A stretch of 62,486 nucleotides of DNA from Clostridia bacterium (GTDB lineage: Bacteria; Bacillota; Clostridia; Christensenellales; Borkfalkiaceae): the NCBI GenBank assembly GCA_017626135.1, contig JAGAJI010000022.1, positions 1 to 62,486 on the forward strand, in the 5' to 3' direction. Both the position numbers and the translations under genes were made by a program. Below the pieces are notes generated by a model. That model ran no database searches. It was not told where the DNA came from and was given only the letters and a program-made list of their open reading frames with translations. This document shows, piece after piece, positions 1-8,459 of this stretch (positions within the stretch are counted from its first letter, which is position 1; every line of letters starts with the position of its first letter).

Positions 1-5
1 GTATA

Positions 6-671
6 ATGTTAAGTGATCAAAAAACAACAAACACAAGGAATAACTCTCTTATGTATGATTTTACCACAGAACTCATAAAAAATCTATCAAATAACATATC
101 CGTTGAGGAAATTTTTCGTATCGAACTCGAAAAAGCTTTCAATCAACTCCTCGAAACAGAGTTAGACTGTTTCTTGGGTTACGAAAAATACTCCAAAGAC
201 GGTTACAACACCGGCGATTCTCGCAATGGTTATTATAAACGCACGTTCCAAACCAAATATGGCGAACTCAATCTCTCTATCCCTAGGGATAGAGCAGGCA
301 ATTTTAAGCAACAAACCTTGCCTTCTCACGCCCGTTCGGACGACTCCTTGGAGCAAATGGTCATTCTTATGTACAGCAAAGGCGTTACCACCCGTGAGAT
401 TGCCGAGCTCATAGAGAAAATGTACGGGCATTATTATTCTCGCCAAACGATTAGTAATATTACGCAAACTGTCCAAGAACAGGTATCTGCTTTCCATAAT
501 AGATCTATCTCCAAACGTTTCGTTGTTTTATATAACGGATTCAATTTGGTTGTAATTGATAATCCATCTATTTTTATAATGATAGGCAAAGATACGTTTA
601 TCATTCAAAAAGCGTTCCACAATATGCTTATCTATTATTTGTCCGAATCGTCTATGTTTGTTGTTCCATAA
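6..671 (+). pseudogene. IS256-family (mutator-type) transposase, 3' truncated
   Basis: The first ~175 residues match the N-terminal part of mutator-type transposases: an ELDCFLGYEKY segment, the GNSRNGYYKRT-like stretch (here GDSRNGYYKRT), the IPRDRAGNF segment and the VTTREIAELIEKMYG region. Intact family members run about 390-400 residues with a DDE triad. Here homology stops after SKRFVVLY near base 530, where VDATYL normally follows, and an unrelated AT-rich tail runs to the stop. The first catalytic Asp and everything after it are missing, so the protein cannot transpose DNA. It is the first of several mobile-element remnants in the AT-rich leftmost 4.3 kb. Start chosen as the first ATG; the true start could be at 51. 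Confidence 0.85.
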
Positions 672-679
672 TCTCACAC

Positions 680-916
680 ATTGTCTACAAAAAAGCATAT
701 TACAAGCTCGTTGATGAATTTGCCTGTGAGTTTTCCTATATTGTGCATAACAAGCCTATCACTGTTGTGCTGATGAACAACGAGGGCTTGAAGACTCTAC
801 GTTGGATTTTGAAATATCTATCAAAGATAGAAAGAAAATTGAAAAGTATAAAGCGGACGCAATCTACATTGTGGATTGGGTGAAATCGGGAAAAAATTTA
901 ATCGTATATAGATGAT
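680..916 (+). pseudogene. Frameshifted remnant of an unrecognised gene
   Basis: Two reading frames join into one protein-like stretch. Roughly 683-790 reads as a polar/hydrophobic sequence containing KAYYKLVDEFACEF and ending NNEGLKTL. The downstream part, about 800-916, is in another frame, contains KKIEKYKADAIYIVDWVKSG and ends at a TGA. Neither part has a convincing start or ribosome binding site, and a frameshift lies near 795. I do not recognise the family. It lies between a broken transposase and a good terminator, so it is read as gene debris. Confidence 0.4.
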
Positions 917-920
917 AAAG

Positions 921-946
921 AAGCGTAGGTAAAACTACGCTTTTTT
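921..946 (+). terminator. Rho-independent terminator
   Basis: An 8-bp stem (AAGCGTAG / CTACGCTT) with a 6-nt loop is followed by a run of T. It closes the debris region before the tetR promoter. Confidence 0.8.
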
Positions 947-991
947 GTCGAAAAATTTTTATGAAAATTTTGTTTTTTTGGAAAAAACACC

Positions 992-1020
992 TTGACATTT
1001 ACACACTTATTTGATACACT
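992..1020 (+). promoter_or_regulatory. Sigma-A-type promoter of the TetR gene, with possible operator downstream
   Basis: TTGACA at 992-997 and TACACT at 1015-1020 are separated by 17 bases. Just downstream a palindrome CTATG-N6-CATAG (1032-1047) and a second inverted repeat ATGAGA-N8-TCTCAT (1050-1069) sit between promoter and start codon, where an autoregulating TetR protein would bind. Operator function is inferred from position only. Confidence 0.65.
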
Positions 1021-1106
1021 TTTAATGTAAACTATGTTGTGACATAGAACATGAGATAATCATTTCTCATCGAAGCAACAAAAAAGGAATATAAAGGAGG
1101 GGTATA

Positions 1107-1793
1107 ATGCCGGTTATCACAGCCGAAAAACAACCTGCGAGAAAGCGAATATTACACGCTGCCGCAAAATTGTTTCTAAAACACGGCTATTACAATTCAT
1201 CACTCAAAATGATAGCGAAGGAAGCAAACACAAATACCGGCTCAGTTGGGTGGGCTTTCAAAGCCAAAGAAGAAATCCTATGCGAGCTTGTAACCTATGT
1301 GTTTGATAAGCAGTTTGAAACGACTGAAAAATTGCTTGAAGGAATCACGGACGATAGAGTGCTTTTCTTTGCCGTTGAAGCTACTTTGCAGTTATATATG
1401 GCAGAAGCAAACGAGCAAGTAAGAGAAATGTATAACGTATCGTATTCATTTTCAGGCTCGGCAAAGGTCATATATAACAAAATGACTGAAAAACTACAAG
1501 AAATATTCAAAGAGTACCTACCCCAATTAAAAACAAAGGATTTTTACGAAAGAGAAATCGCAAGCGCGGGTATTATGCGAAACTTTATAACCGTTCCGTG
1601 TGATATGTACTTTGAAATGGGAAGGAAGATACATACTTTCCTTGAAACGACTTTCCTTGTGTATAATGTATCAAAGGAAAAGATTGATGAGACAATCGGT
1701 TTTGTGGCAAAATTTGATATGAAGAAGATTGCACAAGACACGTTAAATTCTTTGCTTGAATATATTGACCAAAGGATAGATGAAGAAAAATAA
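1107..1793 (+). CDS. TetR/AcrR family transcriptional regulator
   Basis: A 228-residue regulator with an N-terminal helix-turn-helix (about residues 10-58): RILHAAAKLFLKHGYYNSS, then MIAKEANTNTGSVGWAFKAKEEIL, the TetR DNA-binding domain layout. The C-terminal ligand/dimer domain is helical and not diagnostic, so the effector is unknown. The ribosome binding site AAAGGAGGGG at 1095-1104 fixes the ATG. TetR genes usually repress themselves and a neighbour such as an efflux pump. The only downstream neighbours here are a 31-codon open frame and a surface lipoprotein, so the original target may have been lost in this decayed region. Confidence 0.85.
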   Translation: MPVITAEKQPARKRILHAAAKLFLKHGYYNSSLKMIAKEANTNTGSVGWAFKAKEEILCELVTYVFDKQFETTEKLLEGITDDRVLFFAVEATLQLYMAEANEQVREMYNVSYSFSGSAKVIYNKMTEKLQEIFKEYLPQLKTKDFYEREIASAGIMRNFITVPCDMYFEMGRKIHTFLETTFLVYNVSKEKIDETIGFVAKFDMKKIAQDTLNSLLEYIDQRIDEEK

Positions 1794-1827
1794 AATATAA
1801 AAATCTGCAAAAAAGGAGTTGACAAGT

Positions 1828-1923
1828 ATGACACGATTTGCGACAATCGTTAGCAAGCAAGGCGTATTTTGTAGTTCACCGTCTTTTTCCGCACAATTTA
1901 ATACGAACGATTTAGCCATTTGA
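1828..1923 (+). CDS. Possible 31-residue small protein after TetR
   Basis: A short open frame begins with ATG 7 bases after a strong AAAAGGAG site (1811-1818) and ends TGA at 1921-1923. The peptide begins MTRFATIVSKQG and has no transmembrane or known motif. It may be a real small protein co-transcribed with tetR, or the preserved translation start of a regulated gene whose body was deleted. I do not recognise it. The evidence is only the ribosome binding site and position. Confidence 0.35.
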   Translation: MTRFATIVSKQGVFCSSPSFSAQFNTNDLAI

Positions 1924-1987
1924 TACGGGCAGAATACGCCCATAACAAATGATTTTTTGTTATAAAAAATTTAAGGAGCATAATTTT

Positions 1988-3772
1988 ATGAAACGAGCAA
2001 AAAACAAAATCATTACAACTTTTTTAGCCGTTACTATGGCGTTTTCTCTGACCGCTTGTACTAATCAAGACGATATAGACAACGCAGTAACACCTTTATC
2101 CGAGAAAATCACGACGATAATCGCTACGCTTACGGAAATGCAAACGCTTGATACCACGCTTGACGGGTACATAGATACCTTGCAAACAAAGGTTGCAACG
2201 CTTGAAACCGACCTTACGGAAGTAAATACCGCGCTTGAAAGTTTGGAAGATAACAGCGCAACGAAAACGGCACTTTCGGAAACGAAAAACGCGCTTGAAG
2301 CTGAAATCTATACGCTTAAAGCAGATATTGTGATATTACAAGCGAAAGATACCGAACTTGACGACAAAATTGCGGATTTGCAAACGGCTTTATCCACCGA
2401 AATTACCGATACGGAAAAATGGGTAAATGATACGTTTACAACAAAAGCGGCTTGCGATACCTTAAAAACGGAAATCAACACAAGTATTGCTACGTTGCAA
2501 GGCAAAATCGACGGATTGGAAACAAGCGTTGCAACGTTAGATACCGCCGTAACCGCTTTACAAGCGCAAGTGGAAGCAAACACCAAAAAACTTGAAGAAC
2601 TTGAAAATAGAATTAACTGTTTGGAAGGCAAGCACGCTTTTGAAGTTTCTTACGAGTGGGCTGACGATTATACGGCTTGTACCGCAACACAATCCTGTGA
2701 AAGAGAAACTTGCAACGTGGAAGATCAGTTTACCTCAACGTCAATCACGATTTCAGGTGCTACGCTTACGGCTGCCTTCGACAGTATTGCAAATGCTGAA
2801 ATCGACGTTTCTGCCATTGAAAACAAGGACTATATTGTTGCAACAGGAGAGAATAACAATACAACCTACGTTGCCTATACCGAAGCAGGCTTACTTGCTT
2901 GGAACACTTACGCACAGATCAACACGGCAACAAATCTTGTGCTTGGAAAGGATATTACCTTAACGCTTGCGGATGGCGCAACAAGCAACTGGACTTCCGT
3001 TGGCACGGAAACCACACCTTATACGGGAACTGTTGAAGGAAACGGATATTCTATTGCAGGCTTGACGATCAATCAAACTGCTAATAACGCAGGATTTATC
3101 GGTTATCTTAAGGGCGGTACAATCAAAAATCTTACACTCGAACAGCTTTCTGTTGCCAATACCGGTACCAATACCGGCGGTCTTGTAGGATATACAACCG
3201 GAAGTACGATTGAATTTTGCAGAGTTGAAAGCGGTGCGGTAAACGGGACGACAAATGTTGGCGGTCTTGTGGGCTATCAATATAGTGGAAAAATCGTTGC
3301 TTGTTCAAACGGTGCTAATGTTAACGGCTCATATTATTTAGGCGGAATTGTGGGTAGATCGGACGGCAATTATATTATAGGGTGCTATAATACAGGTACA
3401 ATACAGAAATTGACAAGTGAGTGGTCAAGTGGAGGCATTTGCGGTTATTCTATGTATACGCAGACGAAAGGTTGTTATAATACCGCTTACGGCGGAAATT
3501 ATGCAATTGTAGGAGATAGTCGTACTGTCTCCTCCTACTACTTTGCTTCTAACTATTGGAGCTCTTCGCATAGCGATGCCATGGGAAAGCCATCCGAAGG
3601 CGAAACAGAAAATACAGGCTGTACGAATATAGAAAACACGGCAACTGCCTGGGCGACAGCCTCACCCGCAATGAACGCAGAATTAGAAAGCTACGGTTAC
3701 CGTTACGTTGTTAATACTGACACCGCAACGAGTTCAACCGAGCCACTTATAATTGAAAAGATCACAGAATAA
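1988..3772 (+). CDS. Surface lipoprotein with long coiled coil and GLUG-type repeats
   Basis: A 594-residue predicted lipoprotein. Residues 1-24 form a lipoprotein signal peptide (KR-rich start, hydrophobic core, lipobox LTAC with Cys24). Residues ~30-215 are a heptad-rich coiled coil full of LET/LQT/LDT repeats. Residues ~225-275 form a Cys-containing spacer. Residues ~370-500 carry GLUG-like repeats (NTGGLVGYTTG, NVGGLVGYQYSG, YLGGIVGRSDG, SSGGICGYS), a motif found in surface proteins of gut bacteria. ATG 1988 is preferred over the upstream ATG 1949 because it has AAGGAG 7 bases before it and gives an intact signal peptide. Likely a rod-like surface protein; ligand unknown. Its AT-rich codon use matches the island rather than the later chromosome. 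Confidence 0.7.
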   Translation: MKRAKNKIITTFLAVTMAFSLTACTNQDDIDNAVTPLSEKITTIIATLTEMQTLDTTLDGYIDTLQTKVATLETDLTEVNTALESLEDNSATKTALSETKNALEAEIYTLKADIVILQAKDTELDDKIADLQTALSTEITDTEKWVNDTFTTKAACDTLKTEINTSIATLQGKIDGLETSVATLDTAVTALQAQVEANTKKLEELENRINCLEGKHAFEVSYEWADDYTACTATQSCERETCNVEDQFTSTSITISGATLTAAFDSIANAEIDVSAIENKDYIVATGENNNTTYVAYTEAGLLAWNTYAQINTATNLVLGKDITLTLADGATSNWTSVGTETTPYTGTVEGNGYSIAGLTINQTANNAGFIGYLKGGTIKNLTLEQLSVANTGTNTGGLVGYTTGSTIEFCRVESGAVNGTTNVGGLVGYQYSGKIVACSNGANVNGSYYLGGIVGRSDGNYIIGCYNTGTIQKLTSEWSSGGICGYSMYTQTKGCYNTAYGGNYAIVGDSRTVSSYYFASNYWSSSHSDAMGKPSEGETENTGCTNIENTATAWATASPAMNAELESYGYRYVVNTDTATSSTEPLIIEKITE

Positions 3773-3928
3773 ATCCAAATCATAAAGAGCCTGCGACGCG
3801 AAAAATACGAACAGACTTGAAAGAAAAATACTGCGGTGGGCAAATCGTCCATCGCATATTTTTATACCCTTTTCCAAACAGAAAAGAAAAATTCCTCACT
3901 CTATGATATTATAAAGATATAAGTTTAG

Positions 3929-4213
3929 AGAAGCAAAACAGAAGAAGACGACGAAAATGAATTACATAATTGGCTAATTTTTGCGGAGAGTGCGGAAATG
4001 GAAGAATTTAATGCCTGCATAACAGCTTTCCATAATTGGAGTAGAGAAATTATAAATTCTATTGTTTACGGTTACAACAACGGATACACGGAAGGTACCA
4101 ACAATGTAATTAAAGTCATTAAGCGAAACGCTTATGGGTATCATAAATTTGAAAACTTACGAAAACGGATTTTCCTCGTTTCGAGCGAAAATTCCCATCA
4201 AGTTACAACCTGA
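3929..4213 (+). pseudogene. C-terminal fragment of an ISL3-family transposase
   Basis: The open frame, which starts after a TAG at 3926, gives the end of an ISL3-type DDE transposase: NGYTEGTNNVIKVIKRNAYG followed by a HKFENLRKRI segment. This is the conserved region around the last catalytic Glu (TEG.NN.IK..KR.AYG). The N-terminal three quarters of the usual ~400-residue protein are missing and no start signal is present. The element's right end is still visible at 4255-4279. It is a dead remnant. Confidence 0.85.
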
Positions 4214-4254
4214 TGGGAACATTTCGGTAAATTTATTCAACTTTTTTATTTCTC

Positions 4255-4279
4255 TTCACCACAACATTTGACATAGAGC
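4255..4279 (+). repeat. Terminal inverted repeat of an ISL3-type insertion sequence
   Basis: Read on the minus strand this begins GGCTCTATGTCAAATGTTGT, the typical ISL3-family end. It follows the transposase fragment and marks the right border of the insertion, directly beside the tRNA-Ala terminator. Confidence 0.6.
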
Positions 4280-4280
4280 C

Positions 4281-4309
4281 AAAAAAGGGACGGCTACTTG
4301 CCGTCCCTT
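4281..4309 (-). terminator. Terminator of the tRNA-Ala gene
   Basis: GGGACGGC / GCCGTCCC forms an 8-bp stem with a 5-nt loop. Read on the minus strand it is followed by TTTTTT, immediately downstream of tRNA-Ala. Confidence 0.85.
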
Positions 4310-4312
4310 GCG

Positions 4313-4388
4313 TGGTGGAGATAAGCGGATTCGAACCGCTGGCCTCCTCGTTGCGAACGAGGCGCTCTACCAACTGAGCCATATCCCC
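4313..4388 (-). tRNA. tRNA-Ala (anticodon CGC)
   Basis: A 76-nt minus-strand cloverleaf starting GGGGATATGGCTCAGTTGG and ending with encoded CCA. The acceptor stem has the G3:U70 wobble pair that identifies alanine tRNAs. The anticodon stem CCTCG/CGAGG encloses TTCGCAA, so the anticodon is CGC (reads GCG). The T-arm contains GGTTCGAATCC. It forms the border between the AT-rich island and the higher-GC chromosome. Confidence 0.95.
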
Positions 4389-4548
4389 ATGAACATATAT
4401 ATTATACTTCTTTTTTTTGGTATTGTCAATCCTTTTTCATGAAATAAATAAAAAAGTAATAAATTTTTTATTTTCTTTGATTTAGACTTGAAAAAAAAGC
4501 GGCGGTATGTTATAATGTTAAAAACATCATTATAGAAGGAGTAGTATC

Positions 4549-5103
4549 GTGGAAAAAATTTGTACGCAAGAAGAATTTGACGGCAAAATCAAACGTGTGC
4601 TTATCAGCAAAGAGGAAATCGCCACCGCCGTGCAGAAGGCAGGGAAGATGATCAGCGATTCCTACGACGGCAAACCCATTCTGCTCGTCAGCATCTTAAA
4701 GGGCTCCTTCGTCTTTATGGCGGATCTTTGCCGTGCCATCACCGTCCCTTGCGAGATCGGCTTCATGAGTGCGAAGAGTTATTACAGCGGTACGGTATCT
4801 TCGGGTATCGTACAGATCAATATGGACCTTGATCGGGACGTGAGCGGTTATCACGTCGTCATCGTAGAGGACATCGTCGATACGGGCAGAACGCTCAATG
4901 ACGTCGTCAAGCTTTTGAAGGCGCGCAACCCCTTGTCCCTTCGCGTGGTGACTCTGCTCGACAAGCCCGACCGCCGCGTGGTGGATTTTACGCCCGATTA
5001 TTCCCTGTTTACCATTCCCGACCTGTTCGTCATCGGCTATGGTTTGGATTATGCGGAGCTGTATCGCAACCTGCCCTATATTGCAGAGGCGTCGGTCGAA
5101 TAA
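4549..5103 (+). CDS. hpt: Hypoxanthine phosphoribosyltransferase
   Basis: A 184-residue purine salvage enzyme that transfers the phosphoribosyl group of PRPP to hypoxanthine or guanine. The PRPP-binding signature VVIVEDIVDTGRTLNDVV is at residues ~103-120. PILLVSILKGSFVFMADL (~43-60) and FVIGYGLDYAELYRNLPYI (~161-179) are typical of type I HPRTs, and the length is normal. It starts with GTG behind AGAAGGAG; a TATAAT at 4513-4518 marks the promoter. Single-gene unit: the downstream glycosyltransferase has its own promoter beginning 17 bases after the stop. Confidence 0.95.
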   Translation: MEKICTQEEFDGKIKRVLISKEEIATAVQKAGKMISDSYDGKPILLVSILKGSFVFMADLCRAITVPCEIGFMSAKSYYSGTVSSGIVQINMDLDRDVSGYHVVIVEDIVDTGRTLNDVVKLLKARNPLSLRVVTLLDKPDRRVVDFTPDYSLFTIPDLFVIGYGLDYAELYRNLPYIAEASVE

Positions 5104-5120
5104 AAATTATCAAGAAAATA

Positions 5121-5149
5121 TTGACAAGTTTGAAAAAGTATGGTATAAT
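5121..5149 (+). promoter_or_regulatory. Promoter of the glycosyltransferase-glf unit
   Basis: A perfect TTGACA (5121-5126), 17-base spacer and TATAAT (5144-5149). It supports a start at ATG 5207 and argues against any upstream extension of the glycosyltransferase frame, which would overlap hpt. Confidence 0.85.
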
Positions 5150-5206
5150 ACCATCGTACAAGGACGAATTTTTGAAAACTTTTTCGTCCATAACAAGGAG
5201 AATACA

Positions 5207-6235
5207 ATGAAATTAATCAGTTTTGCAGTACCGAGCTACAACTCGGAAGCCTATCTGCATAAATGCATCGACAGCTTGCTCGTCGGTGGAGAGGAAGTAG
5301 AAATCATCATCGTCAACGACGGTTCCAAGGATGGTACGGCGGCAATCGCCGACGAATATGCGGCGAAGTATCCCACGATCGTGCGTGCCATTCACAAAGA
5401 AAACGGCGGTCATGGTTCGGGCGTCAATTACGGCTTGCGCGCGGCGACCGGTCTGTATTATAAAGTGGTCGACTCCGACGACTGGGCAGACGCGGACGCA
5501 TTGAAAGCGTTGCTCGACAAAATCAAGGAACACCTTGCGGCGGATACTCTGCCCGATATGTATTTCGTCAACTACGTATACGAACACGTCGAAGACAACA
5601 CGCAATACGTCAATCGCGACTGCGCGAGAAAGATGCCCAAGGATAAATTTTTCGGTTGGAACGATGTAAAGGAGTTCCATTTGAGCGACGCGCTCATGAT
5701 GCACGCTATGTTTTATAATCGTGAGAAATTGCTCTCTACGGGTTTGGAGCTTCCCGAGAAGACCTTCTACGTGGATGAAATTTTCGCGTACGCACCCCTT
5801 CCCGCGATGGAAAAACTCTATTATCTCGACGTCGATTTTTACAGATATTACATAGGCAGAGTGGATCAATCGGTCAATATTGCAAGTCTTACCAAGCGTT
5901 ACGAACAGCACATTCGCGTGTTCAAGGAATTGATTAAATCCCATTCCTACGACGATATCAAGTCCCAGCCCAAGGGATTGCGCAAATACATGATGCACAT
6001 GATGTCCGTCTATTATCTTTTGGTGGCTTGCTTTACCAACTATTACGACGATCCCGAACGCAGGGCAAATTATAAAGAACTTTGGGCGTTTATTAAGGAA
6101 ACGGATATCAAAATGTATAAGAAACTCCGCTATCGTTCCATGGGGGTATTAATCAACTTTTGGCCGTGGAAATTCCGTGGGTTCTTGCTCAGAGTTGGCT
6201 ATGCAGTCGTTCGTAAATTCATGAAGGTGGGTTAA
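5207..6235 (+). CDS. Family 2 glycosyltransferase
   Basis: A 342-residue GT-A fold transferase. The N-terminal part shows AVPSYNSEAYLHKCIDSLL, then IIIVNDGSKDGT (nucleotide-sugar binding), GGHGSGVNYG and the DSDD motif (YYKVVDSDDW, ~residues 85-94) that binds metal and the sugar nucleotide. The C-terminal ~100 residues are basic and hydrophobic (RSMGVLINFWPWKFRGFLLR), suggesting membrane association. ATG 5207 is preceded by AAGGAG. It is followed 5 bases later by UDP-galactopyranose mutase, which suggests transfer of galactofuranose onto a surface glycan. The acceptor is unknown. Confidence 0.85.
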   Translation: MKLISFAVPSYNSEAYLHKCIDSLLVGGEEVEIIIVNDGSKDGTAAIADEYAAKYPTIVRAIHKENGGHGSGVNYGLRAATGLYYKVVDSDDWADADALKALLDKIKEHLAADTLPDMYFVNYVYEHVEDNTQYVNRDCARKMPKDKFFGWNDVKEFHLSDALMMHAMFYNREKLLSTGLELPEKTFYVDEIFAYAPLPAMEKLYYLDVDFYRYYIGRVDQSVNIASLTKRYEQHIRVFKELIKSHSYDDIKSQPKGLRKYMMHMMSVYYLLVACFTNYYDDPERRANYKELWAFIKETDIKMYKKLRYRSMGVLINFWPWKFRGFLLRVGYAVVRKFMKVG

Positions 6236-6240
6236 TAAGT

Positions 6241-7335
6241 ATGTATGATTTTTTGATTGTAGGTGCGGGGTTGTTCGGCGCGGTATTCGCGCACGAGGCG
6301 ACCAAACGCGGCAAAAAATGTTTGGTCATTGAAAAGAGAGATAGGGTAGGCGGCAATATTTACACCGAGGAGATCGAGGGGATTTGCGTGCATACCTACG
6401 GCCCGCATATCTTCCATACCAAGAATAAGAAAGTGTGGGACTACGTGAATACCTTTGCGGAGTTTAACTCTTTCGTCAACTGTCCCATCGCTTTCTACAA
6501 GGACGAAGTGTACAATATGCCCTTCAACATGAACACCTTTTCCCGTTTGTGGGGAGTGAAAACGCCGCAGGAAGCGAAGGCAATCATCGACAAACAGGTG
6601 CAGGAAGCCGGCATTACCGAACCCAAAAACCTCGAAGAACAGGCGCTTTCCATGGTCGGAAAAGACATTTACGAAAAGCTCGTCAAAGGGTATACGGAAA
6701 AGCAATGGGGGAGAGACGCGAAGGACTTGCCTGCCTTCATCATCAAGCGTTTGCCCGTCCGTTTCACCTACGACAACAACTACTTTGACGATCCTTATCA
6801 GGGGATCCCCAAGGGCGGCTATACGCAAATCGTGGAAAAGATGTTGGACGGCGTGGACGTTGAGCTCAACGCAGACTATTTCGAGAATACCGAAAAGTGG
6901 AACGCTTGCGCGAAGCAAGTCGTCTACACGGGTATGCTCGATAAGTTCTTCGACTATTGTTACGGCAAGCTGCAATATAGGAGCCTTCGTTTCGAGACGA
7001 AAGTGCTCGACACGGACAACTTCCAGGGGAACGCCGTGGTCAACTACACGGAGAGGGAAGTGCCTTATACTCGTATCGCCGAGCATAAGCATTTCGATTT
7101 CGGCAAACAGCCCAAGACGGTCGTCACTTACGAATATCCCGCGACGTGGACGGAGGGCGCGGAGCCCTTCTATTCGGTCAACGACGACGTGAACGAGCCC
7201 ATTGCACAGAAATACAAGGCGCTCGCCAAGGAGAAGGGAATCATTCTCGGCGGCAGACTGGGCGACTATCGCTACTACAACATGGACGCCGTCATCGAAC
7301 GCGCGTTCGAATGCGTAGAGGAATACGTGAAATAA
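6241..7335 (+). CDS. glf: UDP-galactopyranose mutase
   Basis: A 364-residue flavoprotein that converts UDP-galactopyranose to UDP-galactofuranose. The FAD-binding GAGLFGAVFAHEA motif is at residues ~8-20, followed by VIEKRDRVGGNIYTE. The family signature HTYGPHIFHT lies at ~50-59, and YTEKQWG and RLPVRFTYDNNYF contribute to the substrate site. The length is normal. It sits 5 bases after the glycosyltransferase stop, so the pair is translated from one message and probably builds galactofuranose-containing cell-surface polysaccharide. Confidence 0.95.
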   Translation: MYDFLIVGAGLFGAVFAHEATKRGKKCLVIEKRDRVGGNIYTEEIEGICVHTYGPHIFHTKNKKVWDYVNTFAEFNSFVNCPIAFYKDEVYNMPFNMNTFSRLWGVKTPQEAKAIIDKQVQEAGITEPKNLEEQALSMVGKDIYEKLVKGYTEKQWGRDAKDLPAFIIKRLPVRFTYDNNYFDDPYQGIPKGGYTQIVEKMLDGVDVELNADYFENTEKWNACAKQVVYTGMLDKFFDYCYGKLQYRSLRFETKVLDTDNFQGNAVVNYTEREVPYTRIAEHKHFDFGKQPKTVVTYEYPATWTEGAEPFYSVNDDVNEPIAQKYKALAKEKGIILGGRLGDYRYYNMDAVIERAFECVEEYVK

Positions 7336-7341
7336 AAAGAG

Positions 7342-7372
7342 CTCCCCGTGAAGGCGTTGCCTTCACGGGGAG
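7342..7372 (-). terminator. Terminator between convergent glf and lysR
   Basis: A long perfect stem (CTCCCCGTGAAGGC / GCCTTCACGGGGAG) is followed on the minus strand by CTCTTTTT, fitting termination of the LysR gene. A second hairpin (AGCCCGA / TCGGGCT, 7381-7401) sits on the other side and may stop transcription from glf. Confidence 0.75.
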
Positions 7373-7417
7373 AAATGTACAGCCCGACGTTTCGTCGGGC
7401 TGTTGTCACGATCTTCG

Positions 7418-8275
7418 TTATTCTTCAAATCTGTTTTCCAGAAAACGGGTAACGTCGTAGCTCTGTCTGTAAATGAGATAGGTCGTCACGTTGGGCGCGG
7501 TGAAGTCCTGCAAGGCAACTTCTTCCAAGACGCCGTTTTCGAGTTTGTCCTTGATCACCTTATAGGGCAGGAACGTGTAACCCAAACCATTTTCCAAATA
7601 GGGCAACAGTTTGGAGGAATTGTCCACTTCCAGACGGAAAATATGATTTTGCGGGAAGAGGGAGCGAATAAACACGCCTGCGTCGGAGAGGGTGAAATCG
7701 CACATGAGATAGGGGAGCTTGGTCAGTTGCGCCTTCGTGATCCCGTCGGGGTACTCGTTCAATCCTTTCTTGCAGACGAGCACCATGCGGTCGACATCGT
7801 ATACGTCGCAGGCGAATCCCGTTCTCTTTAAGGGAATAGCGGAAAAGACCATATCCAACGTATTGTCCTGCAAATGTTGGATCAAGTCGAGAGAGTGTCC
7901 CAGCATGACCTTGACGGAAGTCACCGTATTGTCTTTGAGACAGTTGTCCACAAGAGGTTTCACGTAGCCCTCGTAACAAGCGTTGATCGCGCCGATGGAG
8001 AATTTACGGCTGTGCGAGGACAGGACGTTCATTTCCTCGATAGAGGTGCTTTGCAGCTCTAAAATACGTTCCGCGTAGCGCAGGAAAATCTCCCCTGCTT
8101 CCGTCAGTTTCACCGTTTTCGAACCGCGTAAAAAGAGTTTTTTGCCCACTTCCTTTTCGAGTTCGCTGATACGGTTGGTGACGGTGGATTGTGCGATGAA
8201 CAACTGTTCCGCAACGAGCGTGAAATTTTTAACCTTCGACAAATATATAAACGTTTTTAGTTCTTCTGTATTCAT
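7418..8275 (-). CDS. LysR-family transcriptional regulator
   Basis: A 285-residue regulator. The N-terminal winged helix-turn-helix (residues ~1-60) reads LKTFIYLSKVKNFTLVAEQL, then AQSTVTNRISELEKEVGKKL, the classic LysR pattern. The C-terminal periplasmic-binding-like domain (about 90-285) would hold the effector. It is convergent with glf and divergent from the YggS gene, whose promoter begins 128 bases from its start codon, so that unit is a possible target. The effector cannot be predicted. Confidence 0.9.
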   Translation of the reverse strand: MNTEELKTFIYLSKVKNFTLVAEQLFIAQSTVTNRISELEKEVGKKLFLRGSKTVKLTEAGEIFLRYAERILELQSTSIEEMNVLSSHSRKFSIGAINACYEGYVKPLVDNCLKDNTVTSVKVMLGHSLDLIQHLQDNTLDMVFSAIPLKRTGFACDVYDVDRMVLVCKKGLNEYPDGITKAQLTKLPYLMCDFTLSDAGVFIRSLFPQNHIFRLEVDNSSKLLPYLENGLGYTFLPYKVIKDKLENGVLEEVALQDFTAPNVTTYLIYRQSYDVTRFLENRFEE

Positions 8276-8402
8276 TGAAAAAAGCGATTATCCTTATCAT
8301 TTTTATCTATTTTTATTATAACGCATATCGACAAAAAATGTCAAGCGAAAAATAAAAAAAAGTTATGAGAAAACAGAAAATTTTTTTCATAGTGCTGAAA
8401 AA

Positions 8403-8431
8403 TTGACAAACGATCGAGAAAGGTGTATACT
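8403..8431 (+). promoter_or_regulatory. Promoter of the yggS unit
   Basis: TTGACA (8403-8408), 17-base spacer and TATACT (8426-8431), 29 bases before the ATG at 8460. It lies in the divergent lysR-yggS intergenic region. Confidence 0.8.
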
Positions 8432-8459
8432 AAAGGGAGAAAAAGGAGAGTAAAAGAGT

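Noticed and set aside
5039..5206. Upstream extension of the glycosyltransferase to 5039
   Set aside because: It would overlap hpt by 65 bases, lies upstream of a perfect promoter, and lacks a ribosome binding site; ATG 5207 has AAGGAG and begins the family N-terminus.
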